DNA of 64,000 nt from JANSYL01 sp965229695 (GTDB taxonomy: Bacteria > Pseudomonadota > Alphaproteobacteria > Rhodobacterales > Rhodobacteraceae), in NCBI GenBank assembly GCA_965229695.1, contig OZ245921.1:62001-126000 (forward strand). The letters run 5' to 3'. Below, one piece after another: positions 8,638-17,733 of the stretch (within the stretch, counting starts at the first letter, position 1; the number at the start of each line of letters is the position of its first letter). The translations under genes were made by a program, and so were the position numbers. Under the pieces are notes generated by a model. The model was not told the origin of the DNA, did no database searches, and worked only from the letters and a program-made list of their open reading frames with translations.

Positions 8638-9804
8638 ATGGACAGGCTGCAGCAATCCCCGACCGATCCCGCCTTCGTGCAAGACCCCTACCCGTTCTAT
8701 GCCCGCGCCCGCGCCGCCGGGCCGCTGGTCTATTGGGACGATTACAAAATGCCGGTGGCCTCCAGTTACGACGCGGTGAACCTGCTCCTGCGTGACCGCC
8801 GCTTTGGCCGCGAGCCGGTCAATCCGCCCGAGATCCCAGCCCATCTCGCGCCCTTCTATGCGGTCGATGCCCATTCCATGCTGGAACTGGAACCGCCGCG
8901 CCACACGCGTCTGCGTAACCTGGTCCTGCGCGCCTTCACCTCGCGCCGGATCAAAGCGCTTGCCCCCGAAATCACCGCGCTTGCCCGCGATCTGACCCAA
9001 GGCTTTCCCGATACCCCTTTCGACCTGCTTGATGCCTATTGCCGCCCGATCCCGGTCATCATCATCGCGCGCCTTCTGGGCGTGCCCGAGGCCATGGCCC
9101 CGGATCTACTGCGCTGGTCCAACGCCATGGTGATGATGTACCAGGCGGGCCGCACCCGCGCCCAAGAAGACGCCGCCGTCACCGCGACCGAGGAATTCGT
9201 GGCATTCATGCGCGGCTATGTCGATGCCCGCCGGACCGACCCGCGCGATGATCTGATCACCAGCCTGATCGCGGCGGAAGAAGATGGCGAAAAGCTGAGC
9301 ACCGATGAGTTGATCACCACCTGCATCCTGCTGCTCAACGCAGGCCATGAGGCGACGGTGCATACGCTTGGCAATGGCGTGAAACGCTGCCTGGAAACCG
9401 GTGCGCGCCCTGCCGACGACCCCGCCCCGTTGGTCGAAGAAATCCTGCGCCACGACCCGCCGCTGCATTTCTTCAACCGCTGGGCCTATGAGGAGGTTGA
9501 GCTTTTCGGCCACACCTTCCAACGCGGGGATGAGGTTGGCCTGCTTCTGGCCAGCGCCAACCGCGATGACGCGGCCTATCCAAATGCCGACCTGTTCGAC
9601 CCGACCCGGCCGCTGAAACCCGCCAACACCGCCTTTGGCGCGGGCCTGCATTTCTGCATCGGCGCGCCGCTCGCCCGGCTAGAGCTTCAAATCGCCCTAC
9701 CGATCCTGTTTGAGCATTGCCCCGATCTGCGCCTGGCCGAAACGCCACGTTACGCCGATATCTACCATTTCCACGGGCTCGAACGCCTGATGGTGACCCG
9801 CTGA
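8638..9804 (+). CDS. Cytochrome P450
   Basis: Soluble bacterial cytochrome P450 of 388 residues. The I-helix oxygen-binding motif reads LLLNAGHEATVHTL (A-G-x-x-T), the K-helix ExxR is EILR in LVEEILRHDPP, and the haem loop FGAGLHFCIGAPLAR holds the axial thiolate Cys340. The frame is open further upstream through the permease end, but homologous sequence begins at the ATG at 8638 (MDRLQQSPTDPAFVQDPYPF), the normal N-terminus for this class. No ferredoxin or reductase gene is adjacent, so electron partners are elsewhere. The substrate is not predictable. At 388 residues it is slightly short for the family but has all landmarks. Confidence 0.92.
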   Translation: MDRLQQSPTDPAFVQDPYPFYARARAAGPLVYWDDYKMPVASSYDAVNLLLRDRRFGREPVNPPEIPAHLAPFYAVDAHSMLELEPPRHTRLRNLVLRAFTSRRIKALAPEITALARDLTQGFPDTPFDLLDAYCRPIPVIIIARLLGVPEAMAPDLLRWSNAMVMMYQAGRTRAQEDAAVTATEEFVAFMRGYVDARRTDPRDDLITSLIAAEEDGEKLSTDELITTCILLLNAGHEATVHTLGNGVKRCLETGARPADDPAPLVEEILRHDPPLHFFNRWAYEEVELFGHTFQRGDEVGLLLASANRDDAAYPNADLFDPTRPLKPANTAFGAGLHFCIGAPLARLELQIALPILFEHCPDLRLAETPRYADIYHFHGLERLMVTR

Positions 9805-9863
9805 ACCTTGTCAGGGCGCTGCAAGCGGCGTAGCTCTCTCAGCGGGGACTGTTTCGGAGATCG

Positions 9864-10331
9864 ATGATGCCCCGCCTTTTTTCCCTCACCCTGCTTGTTA
9901 GCCTTGCCCTGGCCGGATGCGTCAGCACGCAACCGGTCTATTACGCCGAAGGTGTCACGCTCAGCACCCGCGCCGCCGATCTGGCGCAGTGCCAAGCCAG
10001 CGCCCATCAGCAATTCCCGGTCCAGATGGTCACGCGCTTCACGCCACGGGTCTATGTGCCGCCGCGCCAGGTCTGTAACAGTGCCGGTGCTTGCCATATC
10101 CGGCCTGGCTATTTCGATGGGGGTGACCCGTATCAGGTCGACCTCAACCGCGCCGGGCGCGCCCAGGCGCAGCAAAGCTGCATGGCCACGCGCGGCTATG
10201 CACGGATCAGTCTGCCAAGTTGCGAGGCGGGCACAGCCGTGCGCCCCTCCGCCACGATGCCGCCCTTGCAAAACGGCACCTGCATTATGCCCGGCGGCGG
10301 TGACGCGGCGCCAATTGCCAACCCGCTTTAG
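9864..10331 (+). CDS. Small lipoprotein of unknown function
   Basis: A 155-residue protein with a lipoprotein signal: hydrophobic core LFSLTLLVSLALAGC, lipobox LAGC, with the lipidated Cys near residue 19. The rest has several cysteines (CQAS, QVCNSAGACHI, QQSC, PSCEAG, TCIMP), which may form disulphides in the periplasm. ATG at 9864 and 9867 are both possible, with CGGAG just upstream. I do not recognise the family. Its TAG overlaps the TAA of the convergent ntrX gene (10328-10331). Confidence 0.72.
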   Translation: MMPRLFSLTLLVSLALAGCVSTQPVYYAEGVTLSTRAADLAQCQASAHQQFPVQMVTRFTPRVYVPPRQVCNSAGACHIRPGYFDGGDPYQVDLNRAGRAQAQQSCMATRGYARISLPSCEAGTAVRPSATMPPLQNGTCIMPGGGDAAPIANPL

Positions 10332-11725
10332 TCTTCGCTGACTTGGGCCACGCGCGCGCCGGATTTGGTCGTGGTGACCACGCCCAGGGATTTCAATTTG
10401 CGGTGCAAGGCCGAACGTTCCATGCCCACAAAGCTGGCGGTGCGAGAGATATTGCCGCCAAAGCGATTGATCTGCGCCATCAAATACTGCCGTTCAAAAA
10501 GCTCCCGCGCCTCCCGCAAAGGCAATGTGGTGAGCGAAGCCGACAGCGCCAAATCCTCTGACCCACCGCCCAGATCGGATTGGCCGGGGATGTCATCGGC
10601 CTCAATCGGGCCGGTATCCTCGCCCAGGATAAGCACCCGTTCGATCACATTGCGCAGTTGCCGCACATTGCCGGGCCAGCGCATGGTCTGCAGCAACGCC
10701 ACCGCATCCTCGCCAATCTCGCGCAGCGGCAGCCCCTGATCGCGGTTGAACTCGGCCACGAAATGGCGCGCAAGTTCGGGAATATCGTCGCGGCGATCCT
10801 CCAGGCTTGGTACCTCGATCGGCACGACGTTCAGCCGGTGATACAGCTCCTCGCGGAAACTACCCGCCGCGATCTCGGCCTGTAGATCCCGCGTGGTCGA
10901 GGAGATGACCCGCAAATCCACCCGCACCTTGGCCGTGCCGCCGACACGGGTGAAGCTTTGATCGACCAACACGCGCAGGATTTTCGATTGCGTGCCCAGC
11001 GGCATATCCGCCACTTCATCGAAATAGATCACGCCGCCATTGGCCTGTTCCAAAAGCCCCTGTTCCACCCCGCGTTCAGGGGTTTCGCGGCCAAACAGAA
11101 CCTCTTCCATATGGTCAGGCTGCACCGCCGCGGAGCTGACGGTGACAAAGGGGCCATCGGCACGGTTCGATTCCGCATGGATGTAGCGCGCGGCGACCTC
11201 CTTGCCCGCGCCCGCGCCGCCGGTCAGCATCACGCGACCATTGGATTTGGTGACCTTATCCAGCTGGCTTTTCATCACCCGGAATGCCGCGCCATTGCCA
11301 ATCATGTCCGAGGATTTGCTGTCCTGCCGACGCAGCGCCGAGTTTTCCCGCCGTAGGCGCGAGGTTTCCATCGCGCGCCGGATCACCACCATCAACTGAT
11401 CGATATTAAAGGGCTTCTCGATAAAGTCGTAAGCGCCCTGTTTGATCGCCGCGACGGCAATCTCGATATTGCCGTGGCCCGAAATGATCACCACCGGCAC
11501 CTGCGGATTGTCGCGTTTCACATGGCCCAGAATGTCGATCCCATCCATGTTGGAATCTTTCAGCCAAATATCCAGGATCATCAGCCCCGGTGCTGCCTTG
11601 TTCAACTCGGCCATCGCCTCATCCGAAGTGCCGGCCATGCGGGTCGAAAACCCTTCGTCCTCCAGGATATCGCAGATCAATTCGCGGATATCGCGTTCAT
11701 CATCGACCACAAGAATATCGGTCAT
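10328..11725 (-). CDS. ntrX: NtrX response regulator
   Basis: NtrC-family response regulator of 465 residues, partner of NtrY, linked in alphaproteobacteria to nitrogen, redox and envelope control. The receiver domain has the phospho-Asp in LMILDIWLKD (about residue 52), with the NtrX-specific two-residue longer loop IWLKDSNMDG. The AAA+ domain has Walker A GGAGAGKE and Walker B GGVIYFDEV. The sigma54 contact motif GAFTGA is absent: the sequence runs VLFGRETPERGVEQGLLEQ. This loss is characteristic of Rhodobacterales NtrX. The C-terminal Fis helix-turn-helix is NISRTASFVGMERSALHRKL. It starts two bases after the ntrY stop, so it is co-translated in the dusB-ntrBCYX operon. Confidence 0.93.
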   Translation of the reverse strand: MTDILVVDDERDIRELICDILEDEGFSTRMAGTSDEAMAELNKAAPGLMILDIWLKDSNMDGIDILGHVKRDNPQVPVVIISGHGNIEIAVAAIKQGAYDFIEKPFNIDQLMVVIRRAMETSRLRRENSALRRQDSKSSDMIGNGAAFRVMKSQLDKVTKSNGRVMLTGGAGAGKEVAARYIHAESNRADGPFVTVSSAAVQPDHMEEVLFGRETPERGVEQGLLEQANGGVIYFDEVADMPLGTQSKILRVLVDQSFTRVGGTAKVRVDLRVISSTTRDLQAEIAAGSFREELYHRLNVVPIEVPSLEDRRDDIPELARHFVAEFNRDQGLPLREIGEDAVALLQTMRWPGNVRQLRNVIERVLILGEDTGPIEADDIPGQSDLGGGSEDLALSASLTTLPLREARELFERQYLMAQINRFGGNISRTASFVGMERSALHRKLKSLGVVTTTKSGARVAQVSED

Positions 11726-11727
11726 AC

Positions 11728-13992
11728 TCAGGTAACCTCCGGCAAAATCGGCAATGTCAGGCGGGCCATGGCCCCTGGATGCGCTCCATCTGAAAATGGC
11801 TCTGCATCCACAAGTTCCAGGGTTCCGCCATGTTCTTCGATAATTTTCTTCACGATGGGCAGGCCCAGGCCCGTGCCCTTATCGCGGGTCGTCACATAGG
11901 GTTCGAATAGTTTGGCGCGGTCCGCAGGTAGACCGATGCCATTGTCACTGATGGTGATCGTCGCGATCTCATCGGTGGCACTCAGCGCGCCGCGCAGCTC
12001 GGGCACATGATTGTCAGGCGCACCTTTTTCCTGCAACGATTCAATGGCTTCCCCGCCGTTCTTCAACAAATTTGTGAAGGCTTGGCCAATCATGGTCGCA
12101 TCCAACTCGGCCATCACCGGGGTTTCTGGAATGTCAAAGCGGAAGGTCACGCCCGGCTGCCCAGCGGTTTGCAGCGCGACAGCATCGCGGAAAAGCTTGG
12201 CCAGATCTTCGCGCCGGGTTTCAGGCTCGGGCATCCGGGCGAATTTCGAGAACTCATCAACGATCCGGCGCAAATCATTGGTTTGCCGAACGATCACCTC
12301 GGTCATCTGCTCAAGTGATGCTTGATCTTCCTCTTCCAACTTTCTGGAAAACTTACGTTTTACGCGTTCTGCCGAAAGCTGTATGGGGGTCAGCGGGTTT
12401 TTGATCTCATGGGCGATGCGGCGCGCCACATCACCCCAAGCCGCCATGCGTTGTGCGCTGACCAAATCGGTCACATCGTCGAAGGCCACCACAAAGCCTT
12501 CGACCTCATCTTCGGCATTGCGCCGCATCGCCATGCGCACCAACAGGCTTTCCTGCTTGCCGCGCCGGGTCAGGCGAATTTCCTCCTGCACCTGCGCGCG
12601 GGTGGAGCCTTGCAAAAGCTCAAACAACTGCGCGAATTCCGGCACGGCGGCGGCCAAGCTCAACCCGCTATCGCGTTGTTCAACCAAGGCCAGCAGCCGA
12701 ATAGCCGAGCGGTTCATGAAGTCGATCCGCCCAGCTTCATTCAGGCCAATCACCCCCGCCGTGACCGAGCCCAGAACTGAATCGAACATGCGCCGCCGCT
12801 CTTCCGTGGCTTGGTTTTGTTCGACCAAGGCGTCGCGCTGACCTTTCAACTGGCGCGTCATCTGATTGAACAGCCGTCCCAGCATGGCAATCTCATCATC
12901 GCCACCCTCATCGGCGACACGCACGTCCAGATCGCCCTGACCAACCCGCTGCGCCGCGCCCGCCAACGCCCCCACGGGCCGCGACAGGCGTTCGGCAAAC
13001 CACAGGCCCAGCCAGATCGCCGCCAAGACCATGATGATGGCAAAGCCCAGATAAAGCAGGCCGAAATCGAACAACACGCGCCCCCGATCGCTTTCAAGCT
13101 GGCGATAAAGCTGCACGGTTTGCTGGGTTTCATCCAAAAGCGAGATGATGTCACCATCGACCGTGCGGCTCACAAACAGATACCGGTCTGGAAAGGCCGC
13201 CAGCCGCACAAGCGCGCGAAATTCACTCTGAGCGCGATCTTCGATCAGCACTAGCTCGCCTTCAGCGGCCAGGGCCAATTCCGCGTCACTTGGCCGGTCG
13301 TAATCGAACAGATAGCTGCTTTCGCCCCGTGCCCGAATTTCGCCACCGCCATCGATGACAAAGGCCTCACTCAACCCGCGTTGAATCTGCGATTGCCCCT
13401 GGGCCAGAATCCCGCGCAGATCTCCATCACTCAGGAAGAAATTGGCCCGCCGGTTCAGGTTTAAAAACGCCGCCAAGGCCCGCGCATCCGTTGTCAGATC
13501 ATCGCGGTGTTCTTGCTGATAAGCCACGGCGGCATCGACCGAATTGCCCAGCGCCTGCGACACGCGATCTGAAAACCATCCTTCCAGGCCCATATTCACC
13601 GTCACGGTCGCAAAAACGGCGACCAAGATCGTCGGCACCAGAGCCAGAACCGTGAACACACCCGTCAGCCGCAAATGCAGCCGCGACCCGGCCGAGCGGG
13701 CGCGGCGCGACGCGATGATCCGCGCCACCTCGCGCAGAACAAAACCGGCCAGCACCAGGATATAGACCAAATCGGCCAAAAGGATCAGGCGCAGCGCGGG
13801 GGAATCGGCAAATTGGGCCAGCGGGCCCAGCACCAAGAAGGTCGCAAGCGCCAGGACCGGGCCCAGAATGACCATGCCCAAGGTGCCCACAGACCGCAGC
13901 GTCGCATTGCCCCTCAGCTGCGACAAGCGGTCGATCAGGGAATGCGGCTCGGTCCTGTCGGACGGGTCGTCCAAGGGTCTGCTCTCCCCCAA
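11728..13992 (-). CDS. ntrY: NtrY sensor histidine kinase
   Basis: Membrane sensor kinase of 754 residues, cognate to NtrX. Membrane helices lie near residues 37-57, 68-88, 108-133 and 310-332, with a periplasmic stretch between the last two. A HAMP segment (ERLSRPVGALAGAAQRVGQG), a PAS domain (FDSVLGSVTAGVIGLNEAGR) and the HisKA box RRIAHEIKNPLTPIQLSAER follow. The ATPase region includes NLLKNGGEAIES and GTGLGLPIVKKI. This order is diagnostic of NtrY. The gene lies 88 bases after ntrC and directly before ntrX. Confidence 0.93.
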   Translation of the reverse strand: MGESRPLDDPSDRTEPHSLIDRLSQLRGNATLRSVGTLGMVILGPVLALATFLVLGPLAQFADSPALRLILLADLVYILVLAGFVLREVARIIASRRARSAGSRLHLRLTGVFTVLALVPTILVAVFATVTVNMGLEGWFSDRVSQALGNSVDAAVAYQQEHRDDLTTDARALAAFLNLNRRANFFLSDGDLRGILAQGQSQIQRGLSEAFVIDGGGEIRARGESSYLFDYDRPSDAELALAAEGELVLIEDRAQSEFRALVRLAAFPDRYLFVSRTVDGDIISLLDETQQTVQLYRQLESDRGRVLFDFGLLYLGFAIIMVLAAIWLGLWFAERLSRPVGALAGAAQRVGQGDLDVRVADEGGDDEIAMLGRLFNQMTRQLKGQRDALVEQNQATEERRRMFDSVLGSVTAGVIGLNEAGRIDFMNRSAIRLLALVEQRDSGLSLAAAVPEFAQLFELLQGSTRAQVQEEIRLTRRGKQESLLVRMAMRRNAEDEVEGFVVAFDDVTDLVSAQRMAAWGDVARRIAHEIKNPLTPIQLSAERVKRKFSRKLEEEDQASLEQMTEVIVRQTNDLRRIVDEFSKFARMPEPETRREDLAKLFRDAVALQTAGQPGVTFRFDIPETPVMAELDATMIGQAFTNLLKNGGEAIESLQEKGAPDNHVPELRGALSATDEIATITISDNGIGLPADRAKLFEPYVTTRDKGTGLGLPIVKKIIEEHGGTLELVDAEPFSDGAHPGAMARLTLPILPEVT

Positions 13993-14080
13993 CAGCGCGG
14001 AACGCGGGGCATGGGGCCGCGCGCTCTGATCCTCGTGGCGCCCAGGCTTGTGCCCGATCCGCCACGTTCCTGTTGCGGTT

Positions 14081-15454
14081 TTACATCAACTTCCGGCGGC
14101 GAGTCACGCGGATATCCAGATCGGTGATCTTCTTTCTCAGCGTATTTCGGTTGATGCCCAAAAGGTCCGCGCATTTGGCCTGATTACCGCCCGTGGCTTC
14201 CAGCGCGATTTCGATCAGAGGCGTCTCAACCTCGCGCAGAATGCGGGTGTAAAGGCCTGGCGGCGGCAGCACACCACCATGCAGATCAAAATACCGGCGC
14301 AAATGCTTAGCGACCGAGGCACTCAGCTTGTCCCCCTCACCGCCGCCCATCAGCGGCTCAATGGCAGGCTGATTGCCCAAGACGGCCTCAACCTCTCCCT
14401 TACCGATCTCTTCGACCTGGCTGGTCACGGTCAGGCGGCGAATGGTGTTTTCCAATTGCCGTACATTGCCGGGCCAGGAATAGGCACGGATCAGATCCAT
14501 CGCGTCGGGGGCAAAGCGACGCACAGGCGCGCCCTCGCGCTCAGCCCGGGTCAGGAAATGGCTGGCCAAAAGCGGAATGTCATCGACCCGCTCGCGCAAC
14601 GACGGCACCGCCACCGTCACCCCGCCCAGGCGGTAAAACAGGTCTTGCCGAAACTCTCCGGCCTCCATCTTTTCGGTCAGGTCTTTCTGGCTTGTGGCCA
14701 TCACCCGCGGCGCGCTTTCCGACATGGCATCCAGCATGCGCACGATCTTGGCTTGGGTTTCCTCGGTCAGATCACCCACCTCGTCGAACAGGATCGAACC
14801 GCCCTTGGCGCGGGCCATCACCGCCGACGGCCCATCCATGCCCTCCAAATCGGCCGCAGCGGCCACGATGAAGGGCAAGGTGCGCCGATCCGAAAAATCA
14901 TGGATCGCGCGGGCGATCAGGCTTTTGCCCGTGCCGCTTTCGCCGGTGATCAGCACGGGAAGATCGGTGTTCATCACCCGCGCAACCAGGCGATAGAGCG
15001 CCTGCATCGAAGGGGTGCGGCCCACCAGCGGCAAATCCTCTTGCGTTGTGGGGGCGGCAGGCTCGGCCGGTTTGGGCGGTTGCACACGACGCTTCACATC
15101 CAAGGCGCGCGCCGCGCGCTTCATCAAGTCGGGCAGATCGAAGGGTTTGGGCAGGTAATCATAGGCGTCCGCCTCGGTCGCTTGGATCGCCGTCATGATC
15201 GTGTTCTGCGCCGAGATGATGATGACCGGCAGGCCAGGCCGCTTGTCGGTGATCTGGGGCAGCGTATCCAACCCATTGCCATCGGGCATCATCACATCGG
15301 AAATCACCAAGTCGCCTTTGCCCTCTTCCACCCATCGCATCAGCGTCATCAGTGAGGATGTTGCGTGCACCTTACACCCGGCGCGCGTCAGGGCCTGGGT
15401 CAAAACGGTGCGGATTGTGCGATCGTCGTCGGCGACAAGAACGGTGCCGTCCAT
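14081..15454 (-). CDS. ntrC: NtrC nitrogen response regulator, sigma54-independent type
   Basis: Nitrogen regulator I of 457 residues, phosphorylated by NtrB under nitrogen limitation. Receiver Asp53 lies in VISDVMMPDGNG. The AAA+ domain keeps Walker A GESGTGKS and Walker B GGSILFDEV, but the GAFTGA loop is deleted: the text between them runs AAADLEGMDGPSAVMARAKG. In Rhodobacter capsulatus the NtrC with this deletion is known to activate sigma70 RNA polymerase instead of sigma54 holoenzyme; the same is inferred here. The C-terminal Fis motif is NQAKCADLLGINRNTLRKKI. It lies 44 bases downstream of ntrB. Confidence 0.94.
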   Translation of the reverse strand: MDGTVLVADDDRTIRTVLTQALTRAGCKVHATSSLMTLMRWVEEGKGDLVISDVMMPDGNGLDTLPQITDKRPGLPVIIISAQNTIMTAIQATEADAYDYLPKPFDLPDLMKRAARALDVKRRVQPPKPAEPAAPTTQEDLPLVGRTPSMQALYRLVARVMNTDLPVLITGESGTGKSLIARAIHDFSDRRTLPFIVAAAADLEGMDGPSAVMARAKGGSILFDEVGDLTEETQAKIVRMLDAMSESAPRVMATSQKDLTEKMEAGEFRQDLFYRLGGVTVAVPSLRERVDDIPLLASHFLTRAEREGAPVRRFAPDAMDLIRAYSWPGNVRQLENTIRRLTVTSQVEEIGKGEVEAVLGNQPAIEPLMGGGEGDKLSASVAKHLRRYFDLHGGVLPPPGLYTRILREVETPLIEIALEATGGNQAKCADLLGINRNTLRKKITDLDIRVTRRRKLM

Positions 15455-15498
15455 CTATGCGTGCTCCAACTCGGTCTGAATTCGGGGAATGCTCATCA

Positions 15499-16566
15499 TC
15501 AGGTGGCGTCTTTCGGGGCAATAGGCAGCGAAATGCGAAACACCGTGCGTCCAGGCACACTGTCGACGGCGATCCAGCCATCGTGATCCGCAATGATTTT
15601 CGAGATGAGGGCCAGGCCCAAACCGGTGCCGTTTTCGCGGCCCGAGACAAAAGGTTCAAAAATGTCCGAGGCGATGTCGGGCGGGATACCCGGACCATCA
15701 TCAATCACCTCAATTTGCAGCGGCACAGCACCGCCGGTGCCATCGCGCCGCCGCACCTTCAATGACAGCTCGTAAAAGCTGCGCAGCTTGATCGTGCCGC
15801 CGGTTTTCCCGGCTTGGGCCGCGTTTTTCAGCAGGTTCAAAAACACCTGCTGCAACTGATCGGGATCTGCCCAGGTCGGCGGCAAAGACGGGTCATAGTC
15901 ATCTTCGATCTGCATATGGGCGGCAAAGCCCACAGCCGCTGATTTCCGGGCCCGGTCCAGCACATCATGGATATTGACCGCCCGACGTTCGGGCGGGCGG
16001 ATGTTGCCGAAATCCTCAACCTGCTCCAGCAGCTTCAGGATACGGCGGGTTTCGGCGACGATCAGATCGGTCAGTTCCCGATCCTCACCGCTGGCATTCA
16101 TACTGATCAGCTGTGCGGCCCCGGTGATCCCGGCCAAGGGGTTCTTGATCTCGTGCGCCAGCATTTCGGCCATGCCGATCGCCGATTTCGCCGCCGATTT
16201 CGACGACATCGCGCGGTCAAGCCGCCCGGCCAACTCGCGGTTTTCCAAAAGCACCAGCACATGGTCGGGCTTATCGGCCAAGGGCGAGATTTGAACGTCG
16301 CACGACACCGGCTTGCGACTGCCCGTGCCAACATCCACCGCATTCACAAAAAGTGGCGAATGCCCGCTGCGCACCCGGCCAAAGGCGCCCTCCAACGGGG
16401 CATCCATGAAAATCTTGTCCCAAACCGGGTGCCCGTCCAGCGACTTTTTTGACGCGTTTAGAAAAGTTTCGGCGGCGGGGTTCACATCGCGGATCAAATC
16501 TTCCGCATCGATAATCAACGCGGGGATCGGCAGCGACGCCCAGAGAGAGGTTGTCCACTCTGTCAT
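15499..16566 (-). CDS. ntrB: NtrB nitrogen sensor kinase
   Basis: Cytosolic nitrogen regulator II of 355 residues that phosphorylates NtrC and is controlled by PII proteins. It has an N-terminal PAS domain (PIPALIIDAEDLIRDVNPAA), the HisKA box MLAHEIKNPLAGITGAAQL, the N box LLKNAAQAG and the G box NGTGLGLALISKII. The frame is open further upstream inside dusB, but the ATG at 16566, which overlaps the dusB stop (ATGA), gives the normal NtrB N-terminus (MTEWTTSLWASLPIP). The operon position after dusB is the classic one. Confidence 0.94.
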   Translation of the reverse strand: MTEWTTSLWASLPIPALIIDAEDLIRDVNPAAETFLNASKKSLDGHPVWDKIFMDAPLEGAFGRVRSGHSPLFVNAVDVGTGSRKPVSCDVQISPLADKPDHVLVLLENRELAGRLDRAMSSKSAAKSAIGMAEMLAHEIKNPLAGITGAAQLISMNASGEDRELTDLIVAETRRILKLLEQVEDFGNIRPPERRAVNIHDVLDRARKSAAVGFAAHMQIEDDYDPSLPPTWADPDQLQQVFLNLLKNAAQAGKTGGTIKLRSFYELSLKVRRRDGTGGAVPLQIEVIDDGPGIPPDIASDIFEPFVSGRENGTGLGLALISKIIADHDGWIAVDSVPGRTVFRISLPIAPKDAT

Positions 16567-17552
16567 GCCGCCTGCCTTTCCGGGCGGTGGGCCTCCAAGG
16601 CCTCTGGCAACAATGCCATGACCTGGGCGGGGGCCGTTGCGGTCAGCACGGATCGGCGCAGATCGGCGGGTGGTGCGGCGGCATCCATATACCAACCCAG
16701 ATGCTTGCGTGCGACGCGCAGGCCCAGGTCCGGCCCGTAGAAGGACAGCATCGCCTGATAATGGCCCAAGACCAGATCGACCAAAGCCTGACCCTCGGGG
16801 ATTTCGGGGGTTGGCGCACCAAACAGCTCCGCCGCGATCTGCGCCAGGGCCCAAGGCCGCCCTTGGATGCCACGCCCAACCATGACGCCCGCCGCGCCCG
16901 AGGCCTCAAGCGCCGCGCGGGCGGAATTGCGATCGGTGATGTCACCATTGGCAATCACCGGGATGCCAACAGCCTCGACCACCTCAGTAATCGCAGCCCA
17001 ATTCGCAGCGCCTTTGTAAAACTGACAGCGGGTGCGCCCGTGAATGGTGATCATCCGCACGCCCGCCGCCTCGGCGCGGCGCGCCAGCTCGGCCGCATTC
17101 AGGCAGTCATCATCCCAGCCCAACCGGGTCTTGAGGGTCACGGGCACCGAAACGGCACCCACCACGGCCTCAATCAACTCCAGTGCATGATCCAGATCCC
17201 GCATCAGGGCCGAACCCGACAGACCACTTGTGACCTTTTTTGCCGGGCAGCCCATGTTGATATCGATGATCCGCGCGCCCTGATCTTCGGCCAGCTTTGC
17301 CGCCTCGGCCATCCAATGCGCCTCGCGCCCGGCCAATTGCACCGCCGTGCGATCCTGGCCAAAACCAAGCTCTGCCCGCGCCCGGACTGAGGCTTTGGCC
17401 TCGACCATCTCTTGGCTGGCGACCATTTCCGAGACCACAAGGCCCGCGCCGAAACTCGCGACCAAATCGCGAAACGGGCGATCCGTGATGCCCGCCATGG
17501 GGGCCAACAAAACCGGAGGCTCCAGGGGTAAATCTGCCAGATAAACCGACAA
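16563..17552 (-). CDS. dusB: tRNA-dihydrouridine synthase B (NifR3)
   Basis: FMN enzyme of 329 residues that reduces uridine to dihydrouridine in tRNA; the old name is nifR3. The beta/alpha barrel starts VLLAPMAGITDRPFRDL and contains the catalytic-Cys motif INMGCPAKKV, the HGRTR motif (ITIHGRTRCQFYKG) and the FMN phosphate site ANGDITD plus GVMVGRGIQGRP. The best start is TTG at 17552 with AAGGA eight bases upstream; no ATG is available at the right place. It is the first gene of the ntr operon and drives ntrB by a 4-bp overlap. Confidence 0.93.
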   Translation of the reverse strand: MSVYLADLPLEPPVLLAPMAGITDRPFRDLVASFGAGLVVSEMVASQEMVEAKASVRARAELGFGQDRTAVQLAGREAHWMAEAAKLAEDQGARIIDINMGCPAKKVTSGLSGSALMRDLDHALELIEAVVGAVSVPVTLKTRLGWDDDCLNAAELARRAEAAGVRMITIHGRTRCQFYKGAANWAAITEVVEAVGIPVIANGDITDRNSARAALEASGAAGVMVGRGIQGRPWALAQIAAELFGAPTPEIPEGQALVDLVLGHYQAMLSFYGPDLGLRVARKHLGWYMDAAAPPADLRRSVLTATAPAQVMALLPEALEAHRPERQAA

Positions 17553-17733
17553 ATGCTCAATCCTTGTGCAGTTAGCCCCACGAGATAGAGTGCCAAACCG
17601 GAAAGTTCAAAGGAAACCCGAGCGTTAATTGAGCCGCTCGCGGCTGCCGCCGATTTTCTGGGCGGCGCGCCTATTTTTTGGGCATATCGACTTTCCGTTG
17701 TGCCGCATCCGGCAAGCGCGTATCACCCCGCCC

